This document shows, in pieces, positions 12,956 through 24,773 of a stretch of DNA of 64,000 nucleotides. The stretch is from NCBI RefSeq assembly GCF_002878395.1, contig NC_061115.1, positions 89,111,892 to 89,175,891 of the forward strand, read 5' to 3'. Made by a program: the position numbers and the translations under genes. This DNA is from Capsicum annuum. Taxonomy: Eukaryota > Streptophyta > Magnoliopsida > Solanales > Solanaceae. Each line of letters opens with the position of its first letter. Position 1 is the first letter of the stretch. The notes beneath the pieces were generated by a model, which saw nothing but the letters and a program-made list of their open reading frames with translations, was not told the DNA's origin and did no database searches.

Positions 12956-13095
12956 AACAGATTTTTTGAGTCTATTGCTTTTGTTATCTCCTTACCTTCA
13001 AACATTAAAAACCAGCTTTAAATGCAACCTTGGTTGCTTGAAACATTCAATTTTCCCAAGAAAAATATGAAAAATGTTCCGACAAAGGTTAGTCA

Positions 13096-14085
13096 TCAAG
13101 CAACTCCGCATCAAATTGCAAATATGAACAACATAATGACAGGAATTTACCACTGAACTAATTCTCACACAACCATTCACTTGTCACCCAAATCATATGC
13201 TTTAACATGTCCGAGTCTATAACTAGCATCATTTCAAATTCAATTCATCTATACAACATGGACACAAGCATCTATAGTGATCTGCCAAATTAAGTTTGAC
13301 TCAAGCTTCCTTTACAGTCAAGGAGATCCATAACTTAGAATCTTTTGTGGATACAAATTGCAACCCTCTTACTCATCAAAGAAGTTATAACATAGTACCT
13401 ACACCCATAAGCTTTCCCTTATCATCCAAAGCCACTTTATAGCTGAGTTTCAAGATCAAGCAGGACTTTTCTAGGCTAGTAATGAGGTATCAGGCTAGGT
13501 CAGAGGGTATTTGGGACAAAAGTTACTAAGAACTACACTTTAACTCTCCTTACCTACAAACTCTTCTTATCCATGTTATTGCTTTGTTATCTTACTTACC
13601 CTTTTTGCATTCATTCATGCTTACCATAGTAGAACCCCTATATTTTTTTTTATATATATACATACAAGCATCAGCTAACCTCAACTTAGGGTGATGCCAT
13701 AAGTCAAAGTACATATTGTCTTAACTAGACCATGGCCAAATGCTCTTAATTCAAAATACTAGACCAACTTTCCATTTGACAGCTAATAGCCCTATAATAG
13801 CCACCTTCAACTTAGGTATTTTGCATAATTTTAGGTACTCATTGCCCATTACTAGGCTAGGGCTAGAGCTAGGGGTACACAACTGAAAGAGAGTTAACTA
13901 GAATGCTTGGTGATGAAGAAAATTTTATAAAGGCTCAAAGAAGGTACAAAAAAATGGGAACTTATTTTTGGTGGGTTCAATTATTTTGGCTACATAGATT
14001 GAAAGGACAAGGGAGCCTTCCATCACTTCTTATCCCATCAACTGCAGAACAGTATCAATTGAACCAGTCAAGATCTAGGTACTAC
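13096..14085 (-). other. Non-coding 3' region of element III; no integrase found
   Basis: Between RNase H and the 3' LTR I see no integrase. Instead the minus strand resembles the 3' untranslated regions of elements IV (near 35,080) and V (near 51,650), with a shared ACCTAAGTTGAAGGTG-like phrase. A T-run and (TA)n lie at 13,643-13,665. The plus-strand ORF at 13,903-14,094 does not resemble anything I know and is treated as chance. Confidence 0.6.
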
Positions 14086-15720
14086 ACTATGTAAGAACTA
14101 ATACAAAAAGCAAACCAAGGTATTTTCTCCATAACAGCAGCAAGATTTTCTCACCAGGAAATGCATCATTGATCTCAAATTCATCTCTAATTGCTTGTTT
14201 ACCTTCCATCTTGGACAGATACTCCGCAACTTGGTTTTTTCACACCTTTCTGTCTTTGAATTCAAAGTGAAATTCTTAAAGCAATAACACCTATTTAATC
14301 AACCTTGGCTTCGCATCCTTGTTGGCCATCAAATATCTTAAGGCTGCGTGGTCAGTGTGAACCACCACCTTGGTTCCTAGCAAATAAGCCCAAAACTTTT
14401 CAAAGGCATAGATAACTGCAAAAAGTGTCTATTCTGTGAGGTGTAGTTCTTTTGAGCTTCATTCAGTGATTTGCTGGCATAATATATTAGATGAAACAAT
14501 TTTTCTTTCTTTTGTCCCAGTACAGCTCCAAGGGTAACACCATTTTCATCACAAATTATCTCAAATGGTTTTGATGAATATGGTGCAACAATAATAGGAG
14601 CATCAACCAGCTTCCTTTTAAGGCATTCAATGCCTTCAAGCAATCATGATCAAAGGATAATTTGACTTTCTTCTCCAAAATTTTGCAAAGGGGGTTTGCA
14701 ATCTTTCAGAAGTCCTTATAAACCTCCTATAGAAGCCAGCATGACTAAGGAAACTTCTCACTCCTTTTACTATAATAGGAGGTAGAAGCTTCTCTATTAC
14801 CTTAACTTTAGATAGATCAACTTCAATCCCTTTTGATGAAATTTTATGTTCGAGAACAATTCCCTACTTCATCTTGAAGTGGCATTTCTCCCAATTGAGC
14901 ACAAGATTGAACTCTTCACACTGCTACAAGGCCCTACTCAGGTTTACAAAGTAGAGCTCAAAAGAATCACCAAAAACCGAGAAATCATCCATAAATACCT
15001 CTAAGGTGTCTTCAACCATATCAGAGAGTATCAACATCATGCATTATTGAAAAGTTCTAGGTGCATTACACAACCCGAAAGACATCCTCTTGAAAGCAAA
15101 TATGCCATATGGTCACGTGAATATTGTCTTCTCCTGATCTTCAGGAGCAATAGATATTTGGTTGTAACCAGAATACCAATCTAAGTAACAGTATGAACCT
15201 CTTCCCGCTATCCAATCAAGCATCTATTCCATGAAAGGCATTGGAAAGTGATCCTTCAATGTCCACGAGTTAAGTTTTCTGTTATCTAAAAACACCCTCT
15301 ATCCAGTAACCAGCTTAAGTGGAAACACCTCGTTCTTCTCATTAACCACCACTATCATGACCCCTTTCATGGGCATGTACTGAATAGGACAAACACACTT
15401 ACTATCTGAGATAGGGTACACCACTCTTGTATCTATCCACTTAATGATTATTTTGTTCACCACCTCTTGCATAGTTGGGTTAAGACGGCGATGATTCTCA
15501 ATAGTCGGGACACAATTCTCCTCTAGTCGGATTTTATATGTGTATACACCGAGAGAAATGCTGATAATGTCTACAATCGTCAAACCAATAGCCCTCTTAT
15601 ATCTCGTAAGAATGGAAATAAGGGCTTCTACCTTGTTGTTTACCAAAGTCAGTTGCAATAATAACATATAATGTATTCCCACTGCCAAGGAACATATACC
15701 TTAAATGACCAGGCAACTCG
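14086..15720 (-). pseudogene. RT-RNase H of element III
   Basis: From right to left the minus strand gives the RT N-terminal region (RRLNPTMQEVVNK, then VVYPISDS, 15,299-15,688), the catalytic loop VFMDDFSVFG with both aspartates kept (about 14,957-14,999), and RNase H (APIIVAPYSSKPFEIICDEN, then IYYASKSLNEAQKNY, 14,377-14,643). It ends near 14,110 with a MEKIPWFA-like tail, normally the start of the integrase linker. Only a few breaks interrupt the frame, so this is the best-preserved pol in the window, though still not translatable as one piece. Confidence 0.85.
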
Positions 15721-16435
15721 TTCAGATCCAAAGTGGGTGTCTCTTCAATGGACAGCTTGGCTAGTGGACTGGGATGATTTTTCAAGTCCAAATCTATCTT
15801 CTTGGGTGCATAGGAATAAGACCCCATGCGTGTCAAGGCACACATAGTCTCCTTATAATCTTAAATATTGTCTTGATCAAAATTCATTAATACAACAGAT
15901 AAAGTCTCCATGGCAAATTTTTCTTCTATAGGTACTTCCTGCTCCTCCTCATAATAAGAATCCACAATAGAAAATATGCTCATATCTTTAGGTTGTTTCA
16001 TGGACTGTCAGACATCAAATCGAACTACTTCATTATTCAGCCTAAATAGTAGCTCATATTCCTTAAGATCAATAAGTACACTCCTAGTTGCGAGGAATGG
16101 TCTACCCAAGAGTATGGGCACCTCAAAGTCCACCTTGCAATAGAGAATGACAAAATCAGCTGGAAATATGAAACTAGCCACTTTCACTAATACGTCATAT
16201 AAAATCCCCACGGACCACTTTACAAAGCTGTTTACCAAAACTAATTTCATGTTTGTGGCCGTAGGATCCCCTAAACCCAGTTTCTTATTTTCAGAAAGCG
16301 GCATCACGTTTATACTGGCTCCCAAATCACAAAGAGCTTTTGTAAACTCAAGAGGCCCAATAGTGATCGGGATAGTAAATGCTCCCAAATTTGCTTTCTT
16401 CTGCACCAATGACCTTGTGGAGATAACACCACAAT
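15721..16435 (-). pseudogene. Retropepsin-like protease of element III
   Basis: An open stretch of 133 codons (16,008-16,409) carries GAFTIPITIG, then CDLGASINVMPL, the Athila/Tat form of the aspartic protease active site (Asp-Leu-Gly instead of Asp-Thr-Gly). About 70 residues on is ILLGRPFLATRS, the conserved C-terminal ILGRPFL motif. The following segment (15,597-15,845: LDLNELPGHLRYMFLG) is the protease-RT linker. The local reading is intact; the polyprotein as a whole is not. Confidence 0.85.
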
Positions 16436-16439
16436 GCTA

Positions 16440-18345
16440 GAGATTATCCATCATCTCAAAACTAACTATCCACTTCTTCGTAACAAGGTTTTTTATGAAC
16501 TTTGTGTACCCAGGCGTTTTCTCTAATGCTTCCACCAATGGCAAGTTAATTGTCTACTACTTAATCATAGCCATAAACTTGCCAAACTTTATGTCGTTTG
16601 ACTTTTTTTTCAATCGATGGGGAAATAGAGGAGGTATTTTTAGGAGTGTAGTAACCACTACTTCAGGCTCCTTTCCTTTGTTTTTCTCTAAATCATCAAC
16701 CTGCTGATGGTTGGATGGTGTATTATCAATAACTTCATCTAGTAATTTGGACTCCACTAGAAAAGTTTCTTCATGCCTAATATCCTCTGCAATCAGAGTT
16801 TTGCCCACAGATGGGCCTTGTAGTACATACAACTCCATTTGGTAATTGCCATACAGGAGCCATCGTTTTAAGAATTCTGAACTATATCACTTGGCAAAGT
16901 TCCACTCTTCCTCTGATTCAATGTTGCTGAGAGTTGGCTTATTTGTTGCTCCAACTGCTTAATAGAAATAGAGTGTGAGTTTACTAACTGACACATAGAA
17001 GACAAGTCACTTTTCATAGTGGTCACCCGAGAGTTGGTAGTCTCAACTTCTTTTAGTAATTTATCCATTATTTCCTCTATGGACATCTTTCCAAAGCTAG
17101 TTATAGTATTATCTCTACTTCCAGGAGGTACATATATTCCACTTCTATCATTTTTGCTTTTCCAATTCCCTTGATCTCTATCCTTGTAACCAGTTTTATC
17201 ATAATAGTTTCAACCTTGATTTCCTTGGCCACTGCTTCAAAAACCCCACTGATTATTTAAATAGTTTGCCTCTTCTTTCGAATCGAAATCAACTCTTTCC
17301 TGGGATGCAACAGCTTTCACCTTCTCTATTTTTTTCAGATAATAGATTCTTAGTCAACAAATCTATCTAAGTCTTTAAATGTTCTATATCCTGTTCACAT
17401 TCTTCCTCTTTCTTACATTGCTCTATAGTCATACTACCAGACACAATAGAGCTTGTTACCATTGAATCCTTGGTATGCCAAGCTCTACTCTATTTGGTCA
17501 TCCAATCAAGCATCTCTGAGGCCTCTAGAAAAGTATGATTTACAAATGACCTACCTGCAACATTATCCATGACTGGCTTCATAATAGAATTCAAAGCCCA
17601 ATAAATAGTCTTCATCAGATAAATATACATTATATTATGGTTCGAGCATTGCATCAGCTTTTTTTAAACCTACCCCAGGTCTCATGAAGAGCTTTAGTGG
17701 GAACCTGTTGGAATTTACTAATTTTATCCCTCAACTGTACCCTTCTAGATGGTGAAAAGAACTTTTCAAAGAAACCCTCTTTTAAATGCCTCCAGTTGGT
17801 TATAGAGCTGGGAGTCAGTTCTTTCAACCATAACATCACCTCCCCAAATAGAGACAATGAAACAAAAACACCAACGGATAGTATTCTGACCCACTCCTAG
17901 ATTATCAATGGACTTGCAAAAGTTGACAAAATTCACCAAATGCATTTTTAGATCATCTCTAGGAAGATCACCAAAAAACCCTTAAGATGATGGAGTTGAA
18001 TCATTATACTGGTAACATTAAATTTACCTCCTGCCACTAGATGTGGAGGAATGATAGCTCCAGTTGCACCTACTCTATCCATTCAATCTTTGTCGTCGTT
18101 CAGATCAAATTGCTATGGTTAACACTCTTTCTTTGCCCTAAAGGAGCAATTTCTGTTAATATTTTGATTCACCGGTGCAGCCATATTTTCTACATGCCTT
18201 GGATTAGAAGATCTGACAAGTCATCATCCACCAAATCATCATCATCAAGATTAGGATGACATGCCTGGCGACCATTATTCTGCTGATTTAGTTGAGCTCT
18301 AGCCAAAGCAGCAAGTCTTTCAACTTCTTGGCGATCTACCATTCT
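16440..18345 (-). pseudogene. gag of element III
   Basis: Three open pieces fit Athila-type gag order. At 17,654-17,857 is the capsid segment (WLKELTPSSITNW, then FFEKFFSPSRRVQLRDKI). At 16,868-17,086 is a coiled-coil-like stretch (LEQQISQLSATLNQRKSGTL). At 16,557-16,838 is the PPLFPHRLKKK segment that precedes protease. The N-terminal part (17,860-18,345) is broken by frameshifts. Confidence 0.8.
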
Positions 18346-18516
18346 TCCAATTAGTTATGTCTCCATATATAATGGTAATAATGCTGAACCCTATCTTTGT
18401 GTACTTGGCATAAATAATAACTCCCCTGCACGGAACAAAAACAACAAACAAAAGTAAAATTTAGGAAATTTGACCAATGGTCAATTAACAAACACAAACT
18501 TAATTGCCAATCGTAT

Positions 18517-18537
18517 TCCCCAGCAATGGTGCCAAAA
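18517..18537 (-). other. Primer binding site of element III
   Basis: The minus strand reads TTTTGGCACCATTGCTGGGG just inside the right LTR. It matches TGGCGCCGTTGCCGGGG, the PBS (tRNA-Asp type, from memory) of Athila/Tat elements, with C-to-T type changes at the CpG sites. Confidence 0.8.
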
Positions 18538-19380
18538 TTTATTATGTATTAAATTACATCTTTCTTACGAGAGAGTAAGCGGTAGCTATCAAATATAGAA
18601 CCCAACTGGGTTACATATCAAGTCCCACAGGGAATACTGTGCTCACTATGTGTTGTGGTTATTATTAGACTGTTGATCAAAGTCTCCAAAATGAAAAGGG
18701 GGTTTTGATTTATCAATTGTATTTAAATACTTTTCACAAAGAGTAATCAAAATATTAATTGTATTGCAAATAGTAATTCAATAAAAGTAGTCAAACTAGA
18801 GCTATGGTCACCAAGATTCTGAAGCAACTAGGGTTGTGAATTATTTTGGATTCCCAATGAACAATTTCAATTGCAAGATAAATTGAATTCTATGATTTCC
18901 CTATTAGTTTCTCAGCCGAAAATGAGTAAGTTATCCCTTAATTCTTTCAAACTTAAGGAACAAGATATTTTTCAATTCCATTCTCACAATGATTGATCCA
19001 GTTAAGTACTCTACCCTCTGTATAAAGATTAAAGTCTTTAGATTTATGTAAAACCTTTTTTTACCAACAAACTATTTTTTATTCGAACAAGTGGTGTTCT
19101 TGGGCTCACTTTTCGAGTTTGCAACCAAGTAAAGTCATTAAAATGAAGAAGGGTTTATGTAATATCAATTGACCATGGGAGCCTAAAAGATTCACAACCC
19201 CAATTTTGCTATTAACATCAGGACTCCCATAACCCTTATTATGGGAGTTTAGTCACGCATCTCAACCACAGAAAGAGAAAAATCATTGTGTCATTCATAA
19301 ATTAATTCAAAATTTACTTATAAAAATCATAATTATTGTTCTTTCATCTTCAATAGAGAAAATGATAATGTAATCTAGAT

Positions 19381-19731
19381 GCTCATGCTTCTGAACTTAT
19401 GGTATAAAACACCGTAGCGCAAATGTGTCCATACATTTGAATGTACTGTATCTATGTGAGTTAGGATGAATGGAAATGGTAGAAGTTTTATACACATCAG
19501 GCATTGTGAATCCTTCAAAAATTTTCATACAAATATCACTGTCTAACGAGCCATAAAATAAATTTATGAAATCTAACTATTTTTTTAAAGAATAACAAAT
19601 TAGGTTAATACAAGTCTCTTTTGACTTTCAACTGTTTCTAAGTCCCATGACATTTCTATTCAACCCACTTCTACCTTTGGTAAGCCTCTCTTTTTATTTT
19701 GTCACCACCTATTTTAGGGTTATTTTTGAAC
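19381..19731 (+). other. Insert of about 350 bases present in only one LTR of element III
   Basis: The left LTR passes directly from ATCTAGAT to TAGAGTGAATCTC; the right LTR has about 350 extra bases between these points. Its first part (TCTGAACTTATGGTAT, then GTAGCGCAAATGTGTC, 19,390-19,425) resembles the element VI LTR at 25,152-25,200. I see no terminal repeats or clear target duplication, so it may be a fragment captured during break repair or an LTR fragment. Confidence 0.65.
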
Positions 19732-19878
19732 TTAGAGTGAATCTCAAAGGAAAACTACATACAATATATTTTTATTATAGAAAACCAAATAAAAATATCT
19801 AAGATAGATAAAAGATAAAATTGGGTATTTATATGTTCCCAGGTAAAAAGGATTTAAATTTGAATATTGTAAAATTTG

Positions 19879-20315
19879 CGTCAAAAGTGATGGCCAAAGT
19901 GGTGGTACGTCGCAAGGTTGACGAACCACCATTTGGACCGTCTCTGGTGATACTAGAAGGTAATATTCTGGATAAGACAATGGTCAAAGTGGTGGTCCAT
20001 CACAAGGTTGACGGTCCACCATTTAAACCATCACTGACAACCCTTTAGAGTCAGGTTCTTGATAGTCTTGATGGCTGGAATGGTGATCTGTCGCAATATT
20101 AATGGTCCACCATGTTGGCCGTCGCTAAACCTTTCAAGATGCCTTGTCCTGCTTTACGCTAATGGCCAAAGTGGTGGTCCATCGCAGAACTGACGGTCCA
20201 CTACATGGCCTGTTGCTGGCTCTTCAAAAGTCATGAGTTCTGCCTCGAGCTGATAGTTGAGTTGGTGGTTCGACGCAAAGTTGACGGTCCACCATTTTTA
20301 TCGTTAGAAGTGTAT
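19879..20315. repeat. Inverted-repeat module in the element III LTR (right)
   Basis: This is the same module as 12,516-12,955. The clearest hairpin is 19,991-20,020: GGTGGTCCATC, an 8-base loop, and GACGGTCCACC. The plus-strand ORF at 19,821-20,048 is only a reading of these repeats. Confidence 0.8.
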
Positions 20316-20462
20316 TTCAACAGATTTTTTGAGTCTTTTCCTTTAGTCATCTCCTTAATCTGAAACACTAAAAAACAATATTAAATGCAACCTTATTTGC
20401 TTAAAACATGCAATTTTCCTAAGAAAAAGATGAAAAATGTTCTATCAAAAGCTGGAAAATCA

Positions 20463-20467
20463 GTCTC
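20463..20467 (+). repeat. Right target-site duplication of element III
   Basis: GTCTC pairs with 11,503-11,507. Removing III and one copy brings together the two halves of the element II integrase. Confidence 0.75.
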
Positions 20468-21060
20468 CTTTAAGTTGGTTTGAGATTGGTAAAGATACTT
20501 TTATAGGGCCATATTATGTGTATAAGGAGATGGAGAAGGTTCAGTTGGTTCATCAATGAATGAAGATAGCCTAGAGTTGATAGAAATCCTATGCAGATGT
20601 TAGGAAAAGGGAACATGAGTTTGATATTCATGACTTCGTATACTTAAAAATTTTCCAAAGAAGGGGGTAAAGAGGTTCGATAAGAACTAAAAGCTCAGTC
20701 CTGCTATGTTGGCCCATATAGGGTTTTGATCCATTTTGGTAAGGTATGAGTTAGTCTTACCTGAAGATTAAGTATAAGTGCATCCAGTGTTCCATGTTTC
20801 TTTCCTAATGAAATGTATTAGTAATCTAGCTTCAGTACTTCCCTTAGAGAGTATGGGCGTGGAAGATAGTCTCTCCAATTAAGAAGTCCAAGTTCATATA
20901 CTTGATCACCCTATTCGTAGGTTTAGGAATAAAGAAGTGGTCGCCTTAGTAAAGGTTTTATAAAGGAATTAGTCAGTTAAGGGAGCTAATAGGGAAGCAG
21001 AGCCTTATGTGCTAGCCAAGTAGCCCTATCTCTTCTCTTCAAACCCCAATTCAGCTTGCA
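20463..21060 (+). pseudogene. Integrase remnant of element II, second part
   Basis: It begins with SWFEIG and EMEKVQLVHQ, then KSYADVRKREHEFD and VYLKI, the C-terminal (GPY/F-type) end of chromovirus integrase. It continues from the part cut at 11,507. A PYLVYD-like GPY segment and later text follow with stops. Non-coding sequence leads from here to the polypurine tract. Confidence 0.75.
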
Positions 21061-21278
21061 GTAATGGTTTTCTTAATTAATTAATACTTTTAAATCTATC
21101 TCAGCTATCCATCAATCCTCTTGTCATAGCATGAATTCTTGAGTTTGGTTCAGTCCATGCATTATGTCTCACATCAAAATAGTTTTGTCATGATTTAGCT
21201 CATCACTGTTTAGTGCATGATCTTAGTGTTTCCTAGAATTCCAGTTTAGATAGTTTCATTCAGGGACAAATGATCCTG

Positions 21279-21291
21279 AGGGAGGAGATGT
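21279..21291 (+). other. Polypurine tract of element II
   Basis: GAGGGAGGAGATG lies directly before the right LTR, following a GGGACAAATGATCC phrase typical of this element group. It primes plus-strand DNA synthesis in live elements. Confidence 0.65.
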
Positions 21292-23582
21292 TGTATTACC
21301 AAAAAATTTCAAGTTCTTAAACCCTTAAAAAAACGCCACTAAGTTGGGTCCCTAACAATGCAAGACTTGCCTTGATCCGGTATAGTGGCTTAAATTTATG
21401 CAAATTTTCCTTTTTGTATTAGTCATCTTCCAGTGTCTATAACTAATGTGATGACCCATATTAAGACATTACGATTCATTATGAGTAGTCTTAGTCACAA
21501 CAAAAAGGACCTTCATATTTAGCCCAGTGACTATGACCCTACTTCATAATTCGTATTCAGTCGTAGCAAATGGAAGGAGGGGAGTCGTAGTCATATAAGC
21601 AAGGATTTGTAAATACCAGTCCAGTGGTAATGAATCTACCCAATGACTCATTACCAAAGATAACGAGTTGCTAGGTGGACTCATTATCACACCAGTAAGG
21701 AATTCAGGAATATATTCTAAGATCATGACCTATTCTCATGGCTCTTGGTCAGTCAAAATGAGTCGTAGGAAGGAGTGTCATAGTCAGGATAGTGAAGACT
21801 CAGAATTAGAGTCTCACGTAACGACTCAAACTATGACTCGAAACCAGTCGTAGGGTGAGTAATAAATACTAGGAACCCAAATTACTGCATGTTTTAAACA
21901 GGGGCTCTTTTGGAAATTCCACAACTTCCTAACCCAAAGATACGTTGTTTACCCTTCCAATACATTAGTTATCAAGGTTAAATATTATCCTAACCTCTCA
22001 TAATTTCAAAAATCACTTCTTTTTGAAAGGTTATGCGATTCACTTATTCCTAATAGAAAACTAGGGTTTCTAAATAGCAAGTTGAAATTCAAGGATTTCT
22101 TTAGGACTTCTACTCACGTATGTGGTATTTTATCTATGAGTCTCATCTACCCCATGAGTCCTAAGAACTTCCTTGATTCACAAGTATAAATCCTTTTTCT
22201 CTTTTATCAAGATCCAAGTCAAATAAGAGATTTATCAACTTCATCTTAGTTGTTGTGGTTATGAACCATGAACATATGTTTCCACATGAGAATTGTGTTT
22301 CTATACTTTTTATAATGACCCTTTTCCATAACATGATCCGTTATTCAGTAATTGAGTACTTTGCAAGATTTTTTATACAATGGTCAATTTATTCCTTAAC
22401 ATATTGCTTTGCATTAGTCTGTGCTTGTGGGTTAAAAATAACCAATACCTAGATATATAAGTATGTCACATATTCCAAGATACAAAACCTAGATATTCAA
22501 TTATGTCAAATATTCTAGGACACAAGTCTTTTAGAAAATACTAGTATCATTAAATTAAGAATATTATCATGTTGAGCATTTTAAAGTACCAGTAATTTTA
22601 AGCATTCTATCAACATTAATGTAAGTTCAGTTTGGAGTATGACTTAGCACTAAGTGAATGTAGGGATGAAGGCTCACCCTCTAGTTAAGGACTAACACCT
22701 TTAGTAGAGGTCCGTAATTTCCAAAACTACGTTGCTAGTGTATGTTATGAGGGGTCACATCCTAGTTAAGGACTGACACCATAATAGGGATCCCTCGCAA
22801 GTAGAAGACTGACACCCTAGTCCTTTAGGACATCAGTATTGTGGATCCATGCCAACCAATATTGGTACCCTTTGCAAGGTACTAGCACCTTTCATACTGA
22901 GGTTACAGGTTGGACCCTGTTTATCTCAGAGTGGGGCATATTGGTTACATATTAACTCTCACAATTATAGTTCAGCATTAAGATCATGTTTTGTTCAAGT
23001 TTGCATGGCCAAGTGTTCAGGATTCAGTCATTCCATTATTCGTATACACAGTATATGTTTATACTCTATCTAACATTCAATTTTAGGTTCATGCATATAT
23101 GCTCAACATATATATGTATCTCAACTATTTTCCTATATCACATACCACTAAATTAAAATTACTGGTCGCGTATTCTCTATTGTTCTATTAGGTCTTATAA
23201 TATTGGCTCGGACTCTCAAGTCCCAGCTTGCACATAGTTTGTTCTTGTGCCACTTAGCTGCAGCATCAGTGAGTCCTCATCAGTTGAGGACTAGTTAATT
23301 AAGTAGTAACTCATCCCTTTAATTTTACTTTGTGCATTTTTTTCTAGTTAGAGTTAGTTGGGGACCTGTTCCAACAACTCCTCACATTTAGAGGCTTTTA
23401 GATAGTCAGACAGATAGACCTCGGATATTGTTTTGACTATAAGATACTTTTAATGACTTCTGCTCAATATTTTACCACCTCCTTTAATTTTACAACTTTT
23501 TCTAGATCATAGGTTAGCTTGGGCTCACTTATGACCTTGATCATAGCATTATGACTTGGGGGTTCTCGGGTCGAGACATACA
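21292..23582 (+). repeat. Second LTR of element II, shared with II'
   Basis: It aligns with 5,043-7,326 (2,291 against 2,284 bases). It is preceded by element II's polypurine tract, so it is II's 3' LTR. It is also followed by a decayed PBS and a second gag, so it serves as the 5' LTR of II'. It contains the word-repeat module at 21,476-21,865 and a CTAGGGTTTC telo-box at 22,061. Confidence 0.85.
21476..21865 (+). repeat. Word-repeat module in the second LTR of element II
   Basis: It is equivalent to 5,228-5,612, with recurring GACTCA, GTAGTC and CTCATTACC words in both orientations, 185-575 bases into the LTR. Confidence 0.6.
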
Positions 23583-24773
23583 TTTTATAAAAGCGTAAGG
23601 TTGAAAGTATCCTGCGGTGTCTTTAACAAGCGTATAGTGAAATATCATTCATGGGTGTGAAGTATGCCACACATATGACCGAGAGGCTACAAAATATTTT
23701 AGGAAAGTCTCCCTTCATTTAGTATTTGTATCATGCGATGGAGCACAAGCTCTGTTAAACATCTCCTACTAACTCATTGTCTATCATTTATAAGGATAGC
23801 CTCTCAAAATGGCAAACCAAAGAATGAATGAGGACCAACCCGCACGACCACCTACTCCTAAAGACCCACTGAATCAGTGGGTCACTCACACTAAAATCAG
23901 GGCTGCCTTCATAGTCCGAGCTCAATCTATTACTACCAAAAATAACCAGTAGGCTATTTCCCCAACCAATCAAGTAGTGAATATGGTATCTACTAGGATC
24001 CAAGACTTTGCTTGAATAAATCCCTTAGTGTTATCTGGATCCAAGTTTGAGGAGGATCCATAGGAGTTTTTAGACTATGTGCAAAAGGTGACTAATATTA
24101 TAGGTGTTAGTCTAAGAGAAAGTGTTAACTTACCTCCTTACTAGTTATGAGGGGTGAGTCACACCTGGGTTAAAAATAGAAAAAAGATAGAGGTGTTGAC
24201 GCAGGGCCTGTAGAGTGGGAGGAGTTTACTACTACTTTTTTTTTATACAGGTTCTTCAAACTCAAATTGTGATAGGCCAAGGTGAAAGAGTTCATTATTT
24301 GAAGGAAGGTATCAAGATTATAAAGGATTATTCACTCAAGTTCACCTAGTTAGTGAGATATGCTCTGACTATGGTGGTTCATTCTAAGGCTAGGATGAGT
24401 AAGTACGTAACTGGTGTTTCAGAGGATGTTATCAAAGAGTGCAGTACAACTATGTTGATAAGGAGATGGACCTATTTAGGCATATAGTTCATTCTCAACG
24501 AATTGAGAAGGACAAGATAAAGGATAGGGAAAGGTAGAATAAAAGAGCTAAAACTGGAAGTTTCAAGTTTTCTCTATGGAGCTCAAATGGTGGAAATCGT
24601 TATCATCCAAAAAATTTTATCTCCAGCCCAATCTTTTGAAGAGCTTCAGTGCTTTGATTCAGACAGGATAATTGAGATAGATCACTAGGCTCTAAATCTC
24701 AGGGTAGTAGGATTAGTGGTCACACCAATCCAGTATGTAAGAGATGTGGTAAGAACCACAATGATTGGTGCAT
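23583..24773 (+). pseudogene. gag of element II', 5' part
   Basis: A decayed PBS (TTTTATAAAAGCG) is followed by gag homologous to 7,520-8,500. An ATG at 23,809 opens a frame reading MANQRMNEDQPARPPTPKDP. A TYVD-less capsid end and IVHSQRIEKDKIKDRER follow. The region ends in the zinc knuckle VCKRCGKNHNDWCI, where element VI interrupts it. The knuckle continues at 34,253. Confidence 0.75.
24769..24773 (+). repeat. Left target-site duplication of element VI
   Basis: TGCAT here and at 34,253-34,257 flank the element. Element II reads GTGCATGGCAGGTAGCAATG at 8,498, so the empty site is known. Confidence 0.8.

Larger units (their letters stand above)
11508..13095 (-). repeat. 3' LTR of element III (left copy)
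   Basis: It matches the right LTR over its whole length but is about 336 bases shorter, because it lacks the insert at 19,381-19,731. On the minus strand a TATA box (ACTATAAATATA, about 12,388-12,397) lies just downstream of the inverted-repeat module at 12,516-12,955. Confidence 0.85.
11508..20462 (-). mobile_element. Element III: nested Athila/Tat-type Ty3/gypsy element without integrase
   Basis: Two homologous LTRs (11,508-13,095 and 18,539-20,462) are flanked by the 5-bp duplication GTCTC. On the minus strand the order is 5' LTR (right), PBS, gag, protease, RT, RNase H, non-coding 3' region, 3' LTR (left). The PBS and the DLGASINVMPLS protease are typical of the Athila/Tat group. RNase H is followed after only about 100 bases by non-coding sequence, so integrase is absent. 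Several ORFs remain open for 60-130 codons, longer than those of its host element. Confidence 0.85.
18539..20462 (-). repeat. 5' LTR of element III (right copy)
   Basis: It aligns with 11,508-13,095, for example around AATATAGAACCCAACTGGGT, and ends in TCA next to the duplication GTCTC at 20,463-20,467. It is longer than its partner because of the insert at 19,381-19,731. Confidence 0.85.
5043..23582 (+). mobile_element. Element II: Ty3/gypsy chromovirus with both LTRs, interrupted by element III
   Basis: Two similar LTRs (5,043-7,326 and 21,292-23,582) flank, on the plus strand, a PBS, gag, protease, RT, RNase H and integrase. The integrase is interrupted at 11,507 and resumes at 20,463. 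A polypurine tract lies just before the second LTR. The order and the gag/integrase wording indicate a Tekay/Del-type chromovirus. All ORFs are destroyed. The right LTR is followed by another gag instead of flanking DNA. Confidence 0.85.

Noticed and set aside
13903..14094. Possible small plus-strand gene
   Set aside because: It lies in the non-coding 3' region of element III. No recognised domain, no promoter context.
16147..16440. Plus-strand ORF of 97 codons
   Set aside because: It is the complement of the element III protease, which has clear active-site and ILLGRPFL motifs on the minus strand.
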